Origin: Sporosarcina sp. ANT_H38 | GTDB lineage: Bacteria > Bacillota > Bacilli > Bacillales_A > Planococcaceae | Assembly (NCBI RefSeq): GCF_008369195.1 | Contig: NZ_VOBC01000004.1 | Location: forward strand, 329,998 to 393,997 | Direction of reading: 5' to 3' | Length of the DNA: 64,000 nt | Shown: positions 45,315 through 53,960 of the stretch, one piece after another | Position numbering within the stretch: position 1 is the first letter of the stretch | Layout of the letters: each line of letters opens with the position of its first letter | Notes under the pieces: model-generated | What the model was told of the DNA's origin: nothing | The model's input: the letters and a program-made list of their open reading frames with translations, nothing else | Database searches by the model: none | Position numbers and translations under genes: made by a program

Positions 45315-46070
45315 TTGGAAAAAACTGAAATGTTAAAGATAAATAAAAATTGTTGGGATTTAGTTGCTCCTAAATTTTTCGGAGTAGATTCGCTTCCTAA
45401 ATATGGACCCTTTACAGTTACAGAAGATGAAATTAATCTTTTCGATACTATAAAACATAGGAAAGTGCTTGAAATAGGTTGTGGGAGTGGGCATTCCCTT
45501 AAATATATGGAAGAAAACGGAGCTCAGGAACTTTGGGGTATTGATTTGTCTTCTTCACAAATTGAAATAGCTAAAGCCACATTAAAAGAACTTAAACCAA
45601 GGTTATTTTGTGCTGCGATGGAAGATGAAATTGGTATTCCAAAAGATCACTTTGATATTGTCTATTCTATTTATGCACTTGGCTGGACAATCGACCTTTC
45701 AAAAACATTAGAACTAATTTATTCATATTTAAAAAAAGACGGGAGCTTTATTTTCAGTTGGGAACATCCTATTTATCCTTATGTTAAATGTGAAAGTAAT
45801 TCATTGATTTTAAAAGGATCATATCAAAAAGAAGGTTATGAAGTTTGGGATTCTTTCAAAGGTGAAAATCTTCCTATAGTAATGCCAAGAAGGAAATTAA
45901 GTACATATATAAATAAATTAGTTGAAGCTGGATTTAAAATAGAAAAAGTAATTGAGGGTGAAGTATCCAGTGAATATGATGGTCAAAACGAGGATTTTTC
46001 TTCCAACTATTATTCACTTTATAAAACAAGAATAGTACCTAATACATTTATCATTAAGGCTAGAAAATAG
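45315..46070 (+). CDS. Class I SAM-dependent methyltransferase
   Basis: A 251-residue Rossmann-fold methyltransferase. Motif I is 'VLEIGCGSGHSLKY' near residue 52, 'LWGIDLSSSQIEIA' follows (acidic ribose-binding residue), motif II near 'FDIVYSIYALGW'. The substrate is unknown; the UbiE/BioC-type core fits small-molecule methylation. The gene is visibly richer in A and T than its neighbours and stands between relics and repeats, which suggests lateral gain. TTG at 45315 is chosen since GGAGAG lies 9 nt upstream. Confidence 0.85.
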   Translation: MEKTEMLKINKNCWDLVAPKFFGVDSLPKYGPFTVTEDEINLFDTIKHRKVLEIGCGSGHSLKYMEENGAQELWGIDLSSSQIEIAKATLKELKPRLFCAAMEDEIGIPKDHFDIVYSIYALGWTIDLSKTLELIYSYLKKDGSFIFSWEHPIYPYVKCESNSLILKGSYQKEGYEVWDSFKGENLPIVMPRRKLSTYINKLVEAGFKIEKVIEGEVSSEYDGQNEDFSSNYYSLYKTRIVPNTFIIKARK

Positions 46071-46349
46071 TATTATTTTGTAGCATGACAAACTGGCCGG
46101 TTAGTAATAGTGGGCTAAAATCCAATAGATCCATTAAGTAACTCGATTTCATAATGCGTATGTATATCTCAATCCATTTTTTCTTGTTCATATAGAATAC
46201 TTCGTTCATTACATTATCTTGATCACACGTCTGTTGATTAACCATTCGCATAAAAAACTGGTGAGAAGGATTTGATAACATCCATTTTCACTGGACCATC
46301 TTTGGAACGCTTTCGGCTAACTATTCATGACAGATTTACTGAGGGGTCC
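46071..46349. other. Gap without recognisable features
   Basis: A minus-strand frame of 73 codons spans most of it, but it has no ribosome site and no family resemblance. No repeats of families A or C are seen here. Confidence 0.4.
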
Positions 46350-46393
46350 TAGTGTGGCTAGAAGTGACTCCGTCACTTCTAGCCACACTTTTT
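46350..46393. terminator. Long perfect hairpin
   Basis: AGTGTGGCTAGAAGTGAC and GTCACTTCTAGCCACACT form an 18-bp perfect stem with a 3-nt loop, then six T on the plus strand. It borders the family B repeat and has no gene directly upstream. Confidence 0.7.
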
Positions 46394-46394
46394 T

Positions 46395-46910
46395 CAGTAT
46401 TACTGTTACGAATCTTTCCCTGTTGCGCTCCTACAATGTTCAAGTGAAAAATGCGGTTGGTTTTGTAGAAAAGAATAGATGATTTTCTATAGAAAGTGTA
46501 AGTGCCCGAAGATGCAATTTCGGGCACTCTAGTACTTTGTACAATGTGTTCCTTGCTTACTTTTAGTGGAGATTATGCATCTAAACTTGTGTTGCCTATT
46601 AGAAAGTAACACTTCTCTAAAATAAAGAAAGAAAACACCATAGAGAAAGCATCAGCCGCCAAAATTGCATCTTTGGCGGCTTTTCTCCTGGTTAGAAGTC
46701 AGCTATTCTTTCGTCCCACAGAGCATTAGCACTCTGTGTACTAATGTATTTGGAGCACGACGGATGAAGGACAAATATACGATTACCGAAAAAAACGTGT
46801 AAGGATGCGACAAAGTCGCATCCTTACACGTCAAGACATATCGATAATCGTACTAGAAGTCATTTAATCCAAGAGTGATCCAAAAGCACGACTATACAAA
46901 GTGTGTCTTC
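46395..46910 (+). repeat. Full copy of complementary-loop repeat (family B)
   Basis: A non-coding element with at least four hairpins. Hairpin 1 (46501-46528) has stem AGTGCCCGAA/TTCGGGCACT and loop GATGCAAT. Hairpin 2 (46655-46680) has stem GCCGCCAAA/TTTGGCGGC and loop ATTGCATC, the exact reverse complement. A third has CACAGAG/CTCTGTG near 46718-46740. A fourth is a 15-bp stem with loop AAA at about 46798-46831. The first 300 bp recur inverted at 59037-59345; the second part recurs at 590-885. Confidence 0.8.
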
Positions 46911-46967
46911 CAGAAGCACTTGAATCACTCATTTCAGGGGTTTAATCCTTACCGTGGCTCTTCCCCA

Positions 46968-48512
46968 TCAGTCCTTCTTATAATCAATACTGTAAACATC
47001 ATGCCTTCTGTCTTTCAGTTGTTTAACCGTTCCGTCTTGACGCTGGCGTCGCAATATCTCTAGGTCAACATCCCCGATGAGCACCATTTCCAAATTGGCA
47101 TTTGTCTCGCCTACAATACCATCCCTGGCAAATTCGAAATCGGATGGCGCAAAAATAGCAGATTGTGCATATTGAATATCCATATTTGCAGTTTGCGGCA
47201 AGTTTCCGACTGTACCAGAAATTACTGTGTAAATTTGATTTTCAACGGCACGGGCTTGCGCACAATAACGGACACGGAGATACCCTTGGCGATCTTCCGT
47301 ACAAAATGGTGTAAAGATAATGTTAGCACCCATATCCGTCGCAATACGTGCTAATTCTGGGAATTCGATATCATAACAAATTTGGATTGCGATTTTCCCA
47401 CAGTCTGTATCGAATACGCGCACCGCATCTCCAGCACTGATTCCCCACCATTTTCGTTCGTTCGGCGTAATGTGTATTTTATATTGTTTTTCAATTGAAC
47501 CGTCACGACGGAACAAATATGAGATGTTGTAGATTTCTTCATTTTCTTCCTCGACAAAATGGGATCCACCAATGATATTCACGTTATAACGTACCGCGAG
47601 ATTCATGAACAGTTCAATATACTGTGGCGTATATTCTGTCATTTTACGCACCGCTTGACTCGGTGATGGTTCATTCAAAAAGGACATAAGCTGGGTCGTA
47701 AAGATTTCCGGGAATACGACGAAATCTGAGTTAGCATCAGACGCCACATCGACGAAGTATTCGCACTGATGAGCCATCTCTTCAAAGGAAGAAATCTTAC
47801 GCATTAAATATTGTACGACACAAATCCGTACTGGGTAGCTTGTCTTGAAATGACGCTTCGTGAGCGGTTTATAATCAACATTATTCCATTCCATCAAAGT
47901 AGCATATTTCTTAGACGCTTTATCATCCGGCAAATAGTTCGGATTAACTCGCATCAACGTAAAGTCATTCATTAACTGGAACGTCAGTACAGGATCATAG
48001 ATTTTATGGCGTGACACAGAATCTACATATTCACGCGGCGACATTTCGTCGGCAAACTTATGGTAGTTCGGGATCCGCCCACCAAGGATAATCGACTTCA
48101 AATTGAGCTCTCTTGCAAGTTCTTTACGTGCTTCATACAAACGCTGCCCGACTTTCATACGGCGGTAGCCAGGATGCACCATGACTTCGATGCCGTACAT
48201 ATTATAGCCGTCGGGATTATGGTTTGTAATATACCCTTCGTCTGTTACATCATCCCATGTATGACGATCGTCGTACTCGTCGAAGTTGATGATCAGACTT
48301 GAACACGAACCGATGATCTCCCCGTCTAATTCTGCAACCAGCTGTCCTTCCGGAAAAATCTCCAAATGACTTCTCAAATGACCTACTTCCCATGGTTCCA
48401 TTCCTGGAAAACACAATTCTTGCATACTTAAAAGTCTTTTTATATCATCAAAGTTCATCTGACGAATGACCATACTTATTTCAAACGTAGACAAATCAAA
48501 TTCTTCACTCAT
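46968..48512 (-). CDS. yhcX: GNAT acetyltransferase-carbon-nitrogen hydrolase fusion (YhcX)
   Basis: A 514-residue two-domain protein. Residues about 14-200 are a GNAT domain ('VMVHPGYRRMKVGQRLYEAR' is the acetyl-CoA loop). Residues about 225-490 are a nitrilase-like carbon-nitrogen hydrolase with the triad Glu in 'FVVFPEIFTT', Lys in 'QYKIHITPNE' and Cys in 'IQICYDIEFPE'. B. subtilis YhcX has the same fusion and length. An amidase acting on an omega-amide or similar is inferred; the substrate is unknown. The ATG at 48512 has GAGGTG 6 nt upstream. Confidence 0.9.
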   Translation of the reverse strand: MSEEFDLSTFEISMVIRQMNFDDIKRLLSMQELCFPGMEPWEVGHLRSHLEIFPEGQLVAELDGEIIGSCSSLIINFDEYDDRHTWDDVTDEGYITNHNPDGYNMYGIEVMVHPGYRRMKVGQRLYEARKELARELNLKSIILGGRIPNYHKFADEMSPREYVDSVSRHKIYDPVLTFQLMNDFTLMRVNPNYLPDDKASKKYATLMEWNNVDYKPLTKRHFKTSYPVRICVVQYLMRKISSFEEMAHQCEYFVDVASDANSDFVVFPEIFTTQLMSFLNEPSPSQAVRKMTEYTPQYIELFMNLAVRYNVNIIGGSHFVEEENEEIYNISYLFRRDGSIEKQYKIHITPNERKWWGISAGDAVRVFDTDCGKIAIQICYDIEFPELARIATDMGANIIFTPFCTEDRQGYLRVRYCAQARAVENQIYTVISGTVGNLPQTANMDIQYAQSAIFAPSDFEFARDGIVGETNANLEMVLIGDVDLEILRRQRQDGTVKQLKDRRHDVYSIDYKKD

Positions 48513-48577
48513 CCGAAACACCTCTTCCCAACCTGTTACTCTCCATTATACCGCAGTGGCCTTACAGTTAATAATGT

Positions 48578-48606
48578 TTTACTTGTTTAATACGACACCC
48601 TATAAT
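48578..48606 (+). promoter_or_regulatory. Sigma-A promoter of the bdbC operon
   Basis: TTTACT (48578-48583), 17 bp, TATAAT (48601-48606), 39 bp upstream of the bdbC start. Confidence 0.65.
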
Positions 48607-48644
48607 CAAATGTGTATGAAGTTAATCGAGCAGGAGATGATCGT

Positions 48645-49070
48645 ATGCAAAAACGACTGGAAAACAGTCTGATTCTTATTTGGACAGTTGCATTTGTCGC
48701 AACGCTCGGTTCGTTATACTTTTCGGAAGTACGCGGATATGAGCCCTGTACGCTCTGTTGGTACCAACGGATACTTATGTATCCCATCGTACTCATTTCA
48801 GGCGTCGCCCTGTTCCAAAAAAATGTACGAATTGCCTCGACTTTAGCTGTCTTCTCGATTGTTGGTGGAAGTATTTCACTCTATCATTATGGACTCCAAA
48901 AAATCACTTTTTTGAGTGAAAGTGCACCGGTTTGTGGGAATGTATCTTGCACTGGACAGTACATCAACTACCTTGGGTTTATCACAATTCCCTTCTTGGC
49001 ACTTACGGCATTTTTAATCATCTTAATAACAAGCCTTTTCATGATGAAATGGCAGAAGGAGTCGAAGTAA
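48645..49070 (+). CDS. bdbC: DsbB-like disulfide oxidoreductase BdbC
   Basis: A 141-residue membrane protein with four helices. Cys pairs are 'CTLCW' (near residue 38, first extracytoplasmic loop) and 'CGNVSC' (near residue 97, second loop), as in DsbB/BdbC, which reoxidises a thiol oxidase and passes electrons to quinone. AGGAGATGAT precedes the ATG at 48645. The thioredoxin-like gene begins 1 nt after its stop, so they form a redox pair. Confidence 0.9.
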   Translation: MQKRLENSLILIWTVAFVATLGSLYFSEVRGYEPCTLCWYQRILMYPIVLISGVALFQKNVRIASTLAVFSIVGGSISLYHYGLQKITFLSESAPVCGNVSCTGQYINYLGFITIPFLALTAFLIILITSLFMMKWQKESK

Positions 49071-49071
49071 C

Positions 49072-49551
49072 TTGAAAAAACTATTGATCATTGGCGGTAT
49101 CATTATCGCTATCTTCATCCTCATCATTGTCTTAACGAACCAATCGAACAATTCAAAGTTGAAGGATAATCCTTATGGAACGGACAACCTTTCTCAATCG
49201 ACGATTGCTTTGATTGGCAATGAAAACTACAGCAACATCGTCCAACCAGATGACCTGTTCAAAAAAATAGAAGCTGGTGACTCAGTAACGGCTTACTATT
49301 TCCACCCTGAATGTCAGTACTGCATGCAGATGACGCCTGTCATGATGCCTATTGCTACAGAAATGGACGTCAATGTACTGCAATATAACATGATGGAATA
49401 TGGGGATAAAGCCGGCATGAATACAGACTATAAAATTGAATCTTGGCCAGCACTTGTCCACTACAAAGATGGTAAAGAAGTAGGGCGGATGGTCGGCGCA
49501 CAGCCCGAAGAAAATATCCGTGCATTTTTCAATGAATTTGAAGGTAAATAA
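49072..49551 (+). CDS. Membrane-anchored thioredoxin-like protein
   Basis: A 159-residue protein with an N-terminal membrane anchor (residues 4-23, 'LIIGGIIIAIFILIIVLT') and an extracytoplasmic thioredoxin fold. The active site C-x-x-C is 'PECQYCMQMTP' near residue 82, and the cis-proline is in 'ESWPALVHYK' near residue 124. It is shorter than BdbD but is placed as the substrate-side partner of BdbC. Start TTG at 49072, 1 nt after the bdbC stop. Roles in disulfide formation in exported proteins or in competence are inferred from the family. Confidence 0.85.
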   Translation: MKKLLIIGGIIIAIFILIIVLTNQSNNSKLKDNPYGTDNLSQSTIALIGNENYSNIVQPDDLFKKIEAGDSVTAYYFHPECQYCMQMTPVMMPIATEMDVNVLQYNMMEYGDKAGMNTDYKIESWPALVHYKDGKEVGRMVGAQPEENIRAFFNEFEGK

Positions 49552-49603
49552 CAAAAGCGCAATCGCCTTAGATAATGGAACGCGACTGGAAGGAATGATT
49601 TGA

Positions 49604-50455
49604 ATGACGTTATTTCATTATAAAACATCAGAAGATAATATGACCGTTGAGTATTTACTCAAGGACAAATGGCAAGGTGGTAAAAAGACCGTTCACCTTA
49701 TGCGTATGGCCAAGAGTGTACTAGGTCAGGATGGCGAACCAGTGGATGATTGGCGCCTACCGCTTCCTGAAGGGACGGAATTAGTGTTCACTTTCCCTGA
49801 AGCAGCTTCAACATATATCTCAGATGAACAAGTTGAATTGACGGTACTTTTTGAAGACGAACATATCCTTGCAGTCGTAAAACCTGCTGGCATGTCAACA
49901 CATCCCGATGGTCCAAGGGACACAGGTACATTGATGAATGCTGTCATGGCACATATTAAAAAAAATGGCGGTGTCTACGCCGAGCATGTCCATCGTCTTG
50001 ATAAAGGAACTTCAGGTGCTGTTCTTATTGCAAAACATCCGATTGCGAAAGCACTCTTTGATCGCATGATTGAGAATAACGAAATCAAACGGAAATACAC
50101 TGCAGAAGTTGACGGTTACTTAAAAAGACCTAAAGGTACAATTAGACTTCCGATTGGAAAAGACCGTCATCATCCAGCCAAACGAATTGTTTCAATGTCT
50201 GGACAATCTGCTGTTACAAATTTCAGGCTTATTGAACGCAAAGATGAAACGTCAATCGTAGAAGCTGAACTAGAGACAGGCCGGACACACCAAATTCGTG
50301 TTCACTTATCACATCTTGGATACCCTGTTACAGGCGATACACTCTATGACGGTAGTGAAACAGAAGACGGTAATTATCGGTTAACTGCAACGACGTTATC
50401 GTTCATCCATCCATTTACAGAGAAACAGACGCTTATCGAAATGAGTACTATCTAA
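49604..50455 (+). CDS. RluA-family pseudouridine synthase
   Basis: A 283-residue enzyme. The catalytic aspartate is in 'HRLDKGTSGAVL' (near residue 128), and 'TGRTHQIRVH' (near residue 226) is the usual C-terminal motif. It lacks a clear S4 domain at the N-terminus. The uridine site in rRNA or tRNA is unknown. The ATG at 49604 has GGAAGG upstream (distance about 9). It is monocistronic, ending at a strong terminator shared with the convergent MCP-like gene. Confidence 0.9.
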   Translation: MTLFHYKTSEDNMTVEYLLKDKWQGGKKTVHLMRMAKSVLGQDGEPVDDWRLPLPEGTELVFTFPEAASTYISDEQVELTVLFEDEHILAVVKPAGMSTHPDGPRDTGTLMNAVMAHIKKNGGVYAEHVHRLDKGTSGAVLIAKHPIAKALFDRMIENNEIKRKYTAEVDGYLKRPKGTIRLPIGKDRHHPAKRIVSMSGQSAVTNFRLIERKDETSIVEAELETGRTHQIRVHLSHLGYPVTGDTLYDGSETEDGNYRLTATTLSFIHPFTEKQTLIEMSTI

Positions 50456-50456
50456 C

Positions 50457-50497
50457 AAATGCCCTGGAGAGTTGTATCTCCAGGGCATTTTTATTTT
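50457..50497. terminator. Bidirectional terminator
   Basis: AAATGCCCTGGAGA and TCTCCAGGGCATTTTT form a stem with loop GTTGTA; it ends two convergent genes. Confidence 0.85.
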
Positions 50498-50509
50498 GTT
50501 CTTAAAACG

Positions 50510-51040
50510 CTAATCTACTTCTTTATCTTCAATATGGTCAAAAGTCAGATCATGTGCCTGCGTGAATAACTCTTTTGCACCCTGAAGTTCATATTTCACT
50601 AATTCGGATAACAGTTTCTGTTCTTCAATTATTTCTTGAATAGTACTGATGTCGCTTTGGCTTACTTTAATCGTACTTAGGATACTTTCAATTTTTGATG
50701 CAGTTACGAAACTAATTGAGACCCCTTTTTCAACGAGTTCAGCACCCTTCCTTATAGCTACAAGCGCCTGCTCGATTTCATCGCGATGGGAAGAAGTCAA
50801 CGCCTGGAAGTTTGCAGTACTATCGGATGCGCTTTCTGCAGTTTTTCGTACTTCTTGTGTAACAACTGCAGTCCCTTTACCAAGCTCACCAGCCCGTGCC
50901 GCCACAATTGGTGTATTCAATGCGAGCAAGTTTGTCTGCACTGCGCTATTTTCTATATCTAAATACGCCAATTTCAGACGATCCATTTCTTGTTGGAAAA
51001 TGTCGTCTCGGATACCTTTTCCATTTCCGAACATATCCAT
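50510..51040 (-). CDS. Small soluble MCP-like protein with degenerate signalling tip
   Basis: A 176-residue helical protein that contains only the cytoplasmic hairpin tip of a methyl-accepting chemotaxis protein: 'QTNLLALNTPIVAARAGELG' then 'GTAVVTQEVRKTAESA' (canonical: QTNLLALNAAIEAARAGE). Changes at the A-A-I-E positions to T-P-I-V are unusual, since Pro in this helix would disrupt CheA/CheW contact. There is no membrane segment, HAMP or sensor domain. It might be a soluble receptor like HemAT/YfmS or a diverged relic. The ATG at 51040 has GGGAGG 5 nt upstream. Confidence 0.8.
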   Translation of the reverse strand: MDMFGNGKGIRDDIFQQEMDRLKLAYLDIENSAVQTNLLALNTPIVAARAGELGKGTAVVTQEVRKTAESASDSTANFQALTSSHRDEIEQALVAIRKGAELVEKGVSISFVTASKIESILSTIKVSQSDISTIQEIIEEQKLLSELVKYELQGAKELFTQAHDLTFDHIEDKEVD

Positions 51041-51168
51041 AAATTCCTCCCACATTCTTTTTCATCATACCAAAATATAGCTGTTTTCAATTTCAGTATT
51101 CACGATAAAAGTTGCAATACTACGCATAAAATAAAGACTTATGGGGACCCTTATGGACGTTGGCGATA

Positions 51169-51993
51169 TTAATACATATCCGGATTTGTTCCCGTTCGTT
51201 CATCTCTATTAAGCGAATTAATCAAGTTCATCTCTTCAGATAATAGTTCAAAATCGGCTACTTCACTATTTTCCCGAATTCGTTCAGGAGTCACTGATTT
51301 TGGAATGACAATAAGATTGTTTTGTAAATGCCAACGGATAATTACTTGTGCAGGTGTTTTACCGTATCGCTCACCGATTTGAAGAAGTGTCCGTTCTGCA
51401 AATAGTTTCCCACGTGCAAGCGGCGACCAAGATGTCACTGCAATGCCGTTCTCCTTGCAAAACGCGCGCAACGGTTCCTGCGTTAGATACGGGTGGAGTT
51501 CAATCTGGTTCACCATCGGCGCTACATTCGCTTTAACAAAGATTTTCTCTAGATGATAGGCATGATGATTGGAGACGCCTATGGTACGAATCAGTTTTTC
51601 ATCATATAGTCGTTCGATCGCTTTGTAAGTGTCGACATATTTATCTGATACAGGCCAATGTGTCAAATATAGATCCAAATAATCTAAGCCAAGTTTCTCC
51701 AATGAATTTTCGAATGCCCTAAGCGTCGCATCATAGCCTTGATCGGTATTCCAAACCTTCGATGTGATGAACAACTCTTCCCTCGAAACACCGGAATGAC
51801 GAACCGCTTCGCCTGTTTCGCTTTCATTCTCATAAATGGCTGCTGTATCAATTGCACGGTACCCAGTTTCTATTGCATATGTAATTGCTTCGACTGTTTG
51901 CTCGGGATCTATCATTTTGTAGACACCGAGACCTAATTGTGGCATTTTCACACCATTTGCAAGTTCAATTGTTCCCTTAAATAGTTTTGACAT
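51169..51993 (-). CDS. Aldo/keto reductase (YvgN/YtbE-like)
   Basis: A 274-residue NADPH-dependent aldo/keto reductase. The catalytic tetrad is visible: Asp and Tyr in 'DTAAIYENE' (near residue 50), Lys in 'ITSKVWN' and His in 'LTHWPVSD'; the NADP-binding segment is 'IPKSVTPERIRENSEV'. Reduction of methylglyoxal and other aldehydes is the family precedent, in keeping with the mgsA gene elsewhere in the window but not linked to it. The ATG at 51993 with GGGGAAG before it is chosen over a longer frame to 52041. Confidence 0.9.
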   Translation of the reverse strand: MSKLFKGTIELANGVKMPQLGLGVYKMIDPEQTVEAITYAIETGYRAIDTAAIYENESETGEAVRHSGVSREELFITSKVWNTDQGYDATLRAFENSLEKLGLDYLDLYLTHWPVSDKYVDTYKAIERLYDEKLIRTIGVSNHHAYHLEKIFVKANVAPMVNQIELHPYLTQEPLRAFCKENGIAVTSWSPLARGKLFAERTLLQIGERYGKTPAQVIIRWHLQNNLIVIPKSVTPERIRENSEVADFELLSEEMNLINSLNRDERTGTNPDMY

Positions 51994-52076
51994 AGTATAC
52001 TTCCCCTTTCGCCGCTTATATTTCCATTGTACAATCGGCATCCGAATATTACGAATTACCGGACTAGATTTCAGGG

Positions 52077-52136
52077 TTGAATTTTACCACAAAAACGAAT
52101 ATTATTGTAGATGCACTTCGTTTCGTTCGTATTTTG
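52077..52136 (+). promoter_or_regulatory. Promoter with PurBox-like inverted sites before the purine permease
   Basis: TTGAAT (52077-52082), 17 bp, TATTAT (52100-52105). An AAAAACGAATATT box (52091-52103) overlaps the -10, and an inverted AAAATACGAAC box (52125-52135) lies downstream. Facing CGAA cores 26 nt apart fit the B. subtilis PurR operator layout. No purine riboswitch fold was seen. Confidence 0.5.
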
Positions 52137-52150
52137 AGAGGAGAATTACA

Positions 52151-53452
52151 TTGTTTCATTTAAAAAAGAATAATACTACTGCAAAAACTGAAATATTAGC
52201 CGGAATGACTACTTTTTTGACAATGGCATATATCGTAATCGTCAATCCGATTATTCTTGCTGATGCAGGTGTACCATTCGAGCAAGTTTTCATTGCAACA
52301 ATTATCGCTGCTGTCGTTGGTACACTTTGGATGGCACTCTTCGCTAACTATCCAATTGCTATTGCGCCTGGGATGGGATTGAATGCCTATTTCACATCGG
52401 TTGTTCTCGCTTCTGACGGACAACTCGATTACATGACCGCTTTTTCTGCAGTATTTATAGCTGGACTATTATTCGTACTATTGTCCTTGACATCTTTCCG
52501 TGAAAAATTAATCGAATCTATTCCTGAAAGTTTAAAACTTGGAATTACTGCAGGAATAGGATTATTCATCGCTTTTATAGGTTTGCGCCTATCAGGAATT
52601 GTTGCTCCTCACGAATCAAATCTAGTTAAGCTTGGCGATCTCACTTCTCCACCTGTTTTGCTAGCATTATTCGGTCTTTTAGTAACGGTAATCCTTATGA
52701 CACTGAATGTCTACGGCTCGATTTTTATCGGAATGATACTGACTGGGATTATCGCAACAGTTACAGGTCAGCTCAAATTTGAAGGTGCCTTATGGAAACT
52801 GCCTCAATTGCCGGAAGGTATTCTTGTTTGGAATCCCATTACTGCATTTGGTGATGTCATTTCGCATGGTTTGTATGGCGTTGTCTTTGCATTCCTTATT
52901 GTTACCCTCTTCGATACGACCGGTACGATGATTGGGGTCGCGAAACAGGCTGGACTGATGAAAGGCAATAAGCTACCACGTGCACGTCAAGCATTGCTTG
53001 CAGATTCCGTTGCAACGGTCTTCGGATCCATGTTTGGAACGAGTCCAACATCAGCGTACGTCGAATCTTCATCCGGTGTTGCTGTAGGTGGCAGGACAGG
53101 ATTGACGACGCTGACTGTTGCTATTCTCTTTATTGGTGCAGCATTTTTCGGTCCGCTTGTCAGTACGTTGTCCAGTGTCTCTGCCATTACCGCTCCTGCT
53201 TTAATCATCGTCGGAAGCTTGATGATTGGCGTTGTCAAAGATATTGATTGGGATTCGTTTGATGAAGCATTCCCAGCCTTTCTTGTCATCTTGACAATGC
53301 CACTCACATCTAGCATTGCGACAGGAATCGCACTAGGTTTCATCACTTATCCATTATTAAAAGTTGTGAAAGGGAAAGGAAAACAAGTTCCTATCCTGCT
53401 CTATATTTTCGCAGTACTGTTCACCTACCAACTATTCTTTTTACCACATTAA
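52151..53452 (+). CDS. NCS2-family guanine/hypoxanthine permease (PbuG/PbuO-like)
   Basis: A 433-residue transporter of the AzgA branch of nucleobase permeases, with twelve or more membrane segments. Motifs include 'ILAGMTTFLTMAYIVIVNP' near residue 16, 'IAPGMGLNAYF' near residue 74, 'VTLFDTTGTMIGVAKQAG' near residue 254 and 'GTSPTSAYVESSSGVAVGGR' near residue 298. It imports hypoxanthine, guanine or adenine with protons. TTG at 52151 with GAGAGGAG upstream. It has its own promoter with PurBox-like sequences. Confidence 0.92.
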   Translation: MFHLKKNNTTAKTEILAGMTTFLTMAYIVIVNPIILADAGVPFEQVFIATIIAAVVGTLWMALFANYPIAIAPGMGLNAYFTSVVLASDGQLDYMTAFSAVFIAGLLFVLLSLTSFREKLIESIPESLKLGITAGIGLFIAFIGLRLSGIVAPHESNLVKLGDLTSPPVLLALFGLLVTVILMTLNVYGSIFIGMILTGIIATVTGQLKFEGALWKLPQLPEGILVWNPITAFGDVISHGLYGVVFAFLIVTLFDTTGTMIGVAKQAGLMKGNKLPRARQALLADSVATVFGSMFGTSPTSAYVESSSGVAVGGRTGLTTLTVAILFIGAAFFGPLVSTLSSVSAITAPALIIVGSLMIGVVKDIDWDSFDEAFPAFLVILTMPLTSSIATGIALGFITYPLLKVVKGKGKQVPILLYIFAVLFTYQLFFLPH

Positions 53453-53453
53453 A

Positions 53454-53492
53454 AAAATGCCCTTCCGTTATTATTCGGAAGGGCATTTTTCA
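53454..53492. terminator. Bidirectional terminator
   Basis: AAAATGCCCTTCCG and CGGAAGGGCATTTTT form a stem between two convergent genes. Confidence 0.85.
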
Positions 53493-53792
53493 TATATTTA
53501 TTCTACGTCTAGAGGTGATAGCTGACAAGACGAGCGCTCCTGCAGTTACTAGGTGCATGAACCAGCCGATGATCGGAATCGCACTCACTACGCTCGTCAC
53601 TAGACCTAGAATTGACGCTCCCTTGCCCTGCATGTCCCTGATTGATAGTAGTAATGTAATTGCATGTAAAACAAACATGACACCAAGTGCCGAATAACCG
53701 GAGCTTATGACAATGACTCCTCCAATGAGCGGAATTGCAAGAAAACCTTCCGCAATTGCCGTTACCCATTTCATTACTGTTGAATAATTCAT
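53490..53792 (-). CDS. Small four-helix membrane protein
   Basis: A 100-residue hydrophobic protein with three or four membrane segments: 'VTAIAEGFLAIPLIGGVIVI', 'ALGVMFVLHAITLLL', 'ILGLVTSVVSAIPIIGWFMH' and 'VTAGALVLSAI'. Glycines and prolines repeat in the pattern 'IPLIGG...IPIIGW', hinting at an internal duplication. GGAGG stands 8 nt upstream of the ATG. I do not recognise the family. It is monocistronic and convergent with the purine permease. Confidence 0.75.
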   Translation of the reverse strand: MNYSTVMKWVTAIAEGFLAIPLIGGVIVISSGYSALGVMFVLHAITLLLSIRDMQGKGASILGLVTSVVSAIPIIGWFMHLVTAGALVLSAITSRRRINI

Positions 53793-53960
53793 CTATATTT
53801 CCTCCATATCATTTGAGCTATTGTGTTATATACGGACTAGCTAGCAGAAAGTTTCATTTTTCTCTGCTCTGTCATAACTTTTCTTGGCAGTCGTTTCAAT
53901 TCATTTAAAAATAGGGTATACTAAATTGAGCTACTAATGAATTTACAGGAGGTACCTATC

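Noticed and set aside
46060..46281. 73-codon minus-strand frame after the methyltransferase
   Set aside because: No ribosome site and overlaps the methyltransferase stop; no domain recognised.
52020..52150. Purine riboswitch before the permease
   Set aside because: The conserved junction and loop motifs of the xpt/pbuG riboswitch are absent from the 110-nt leader.
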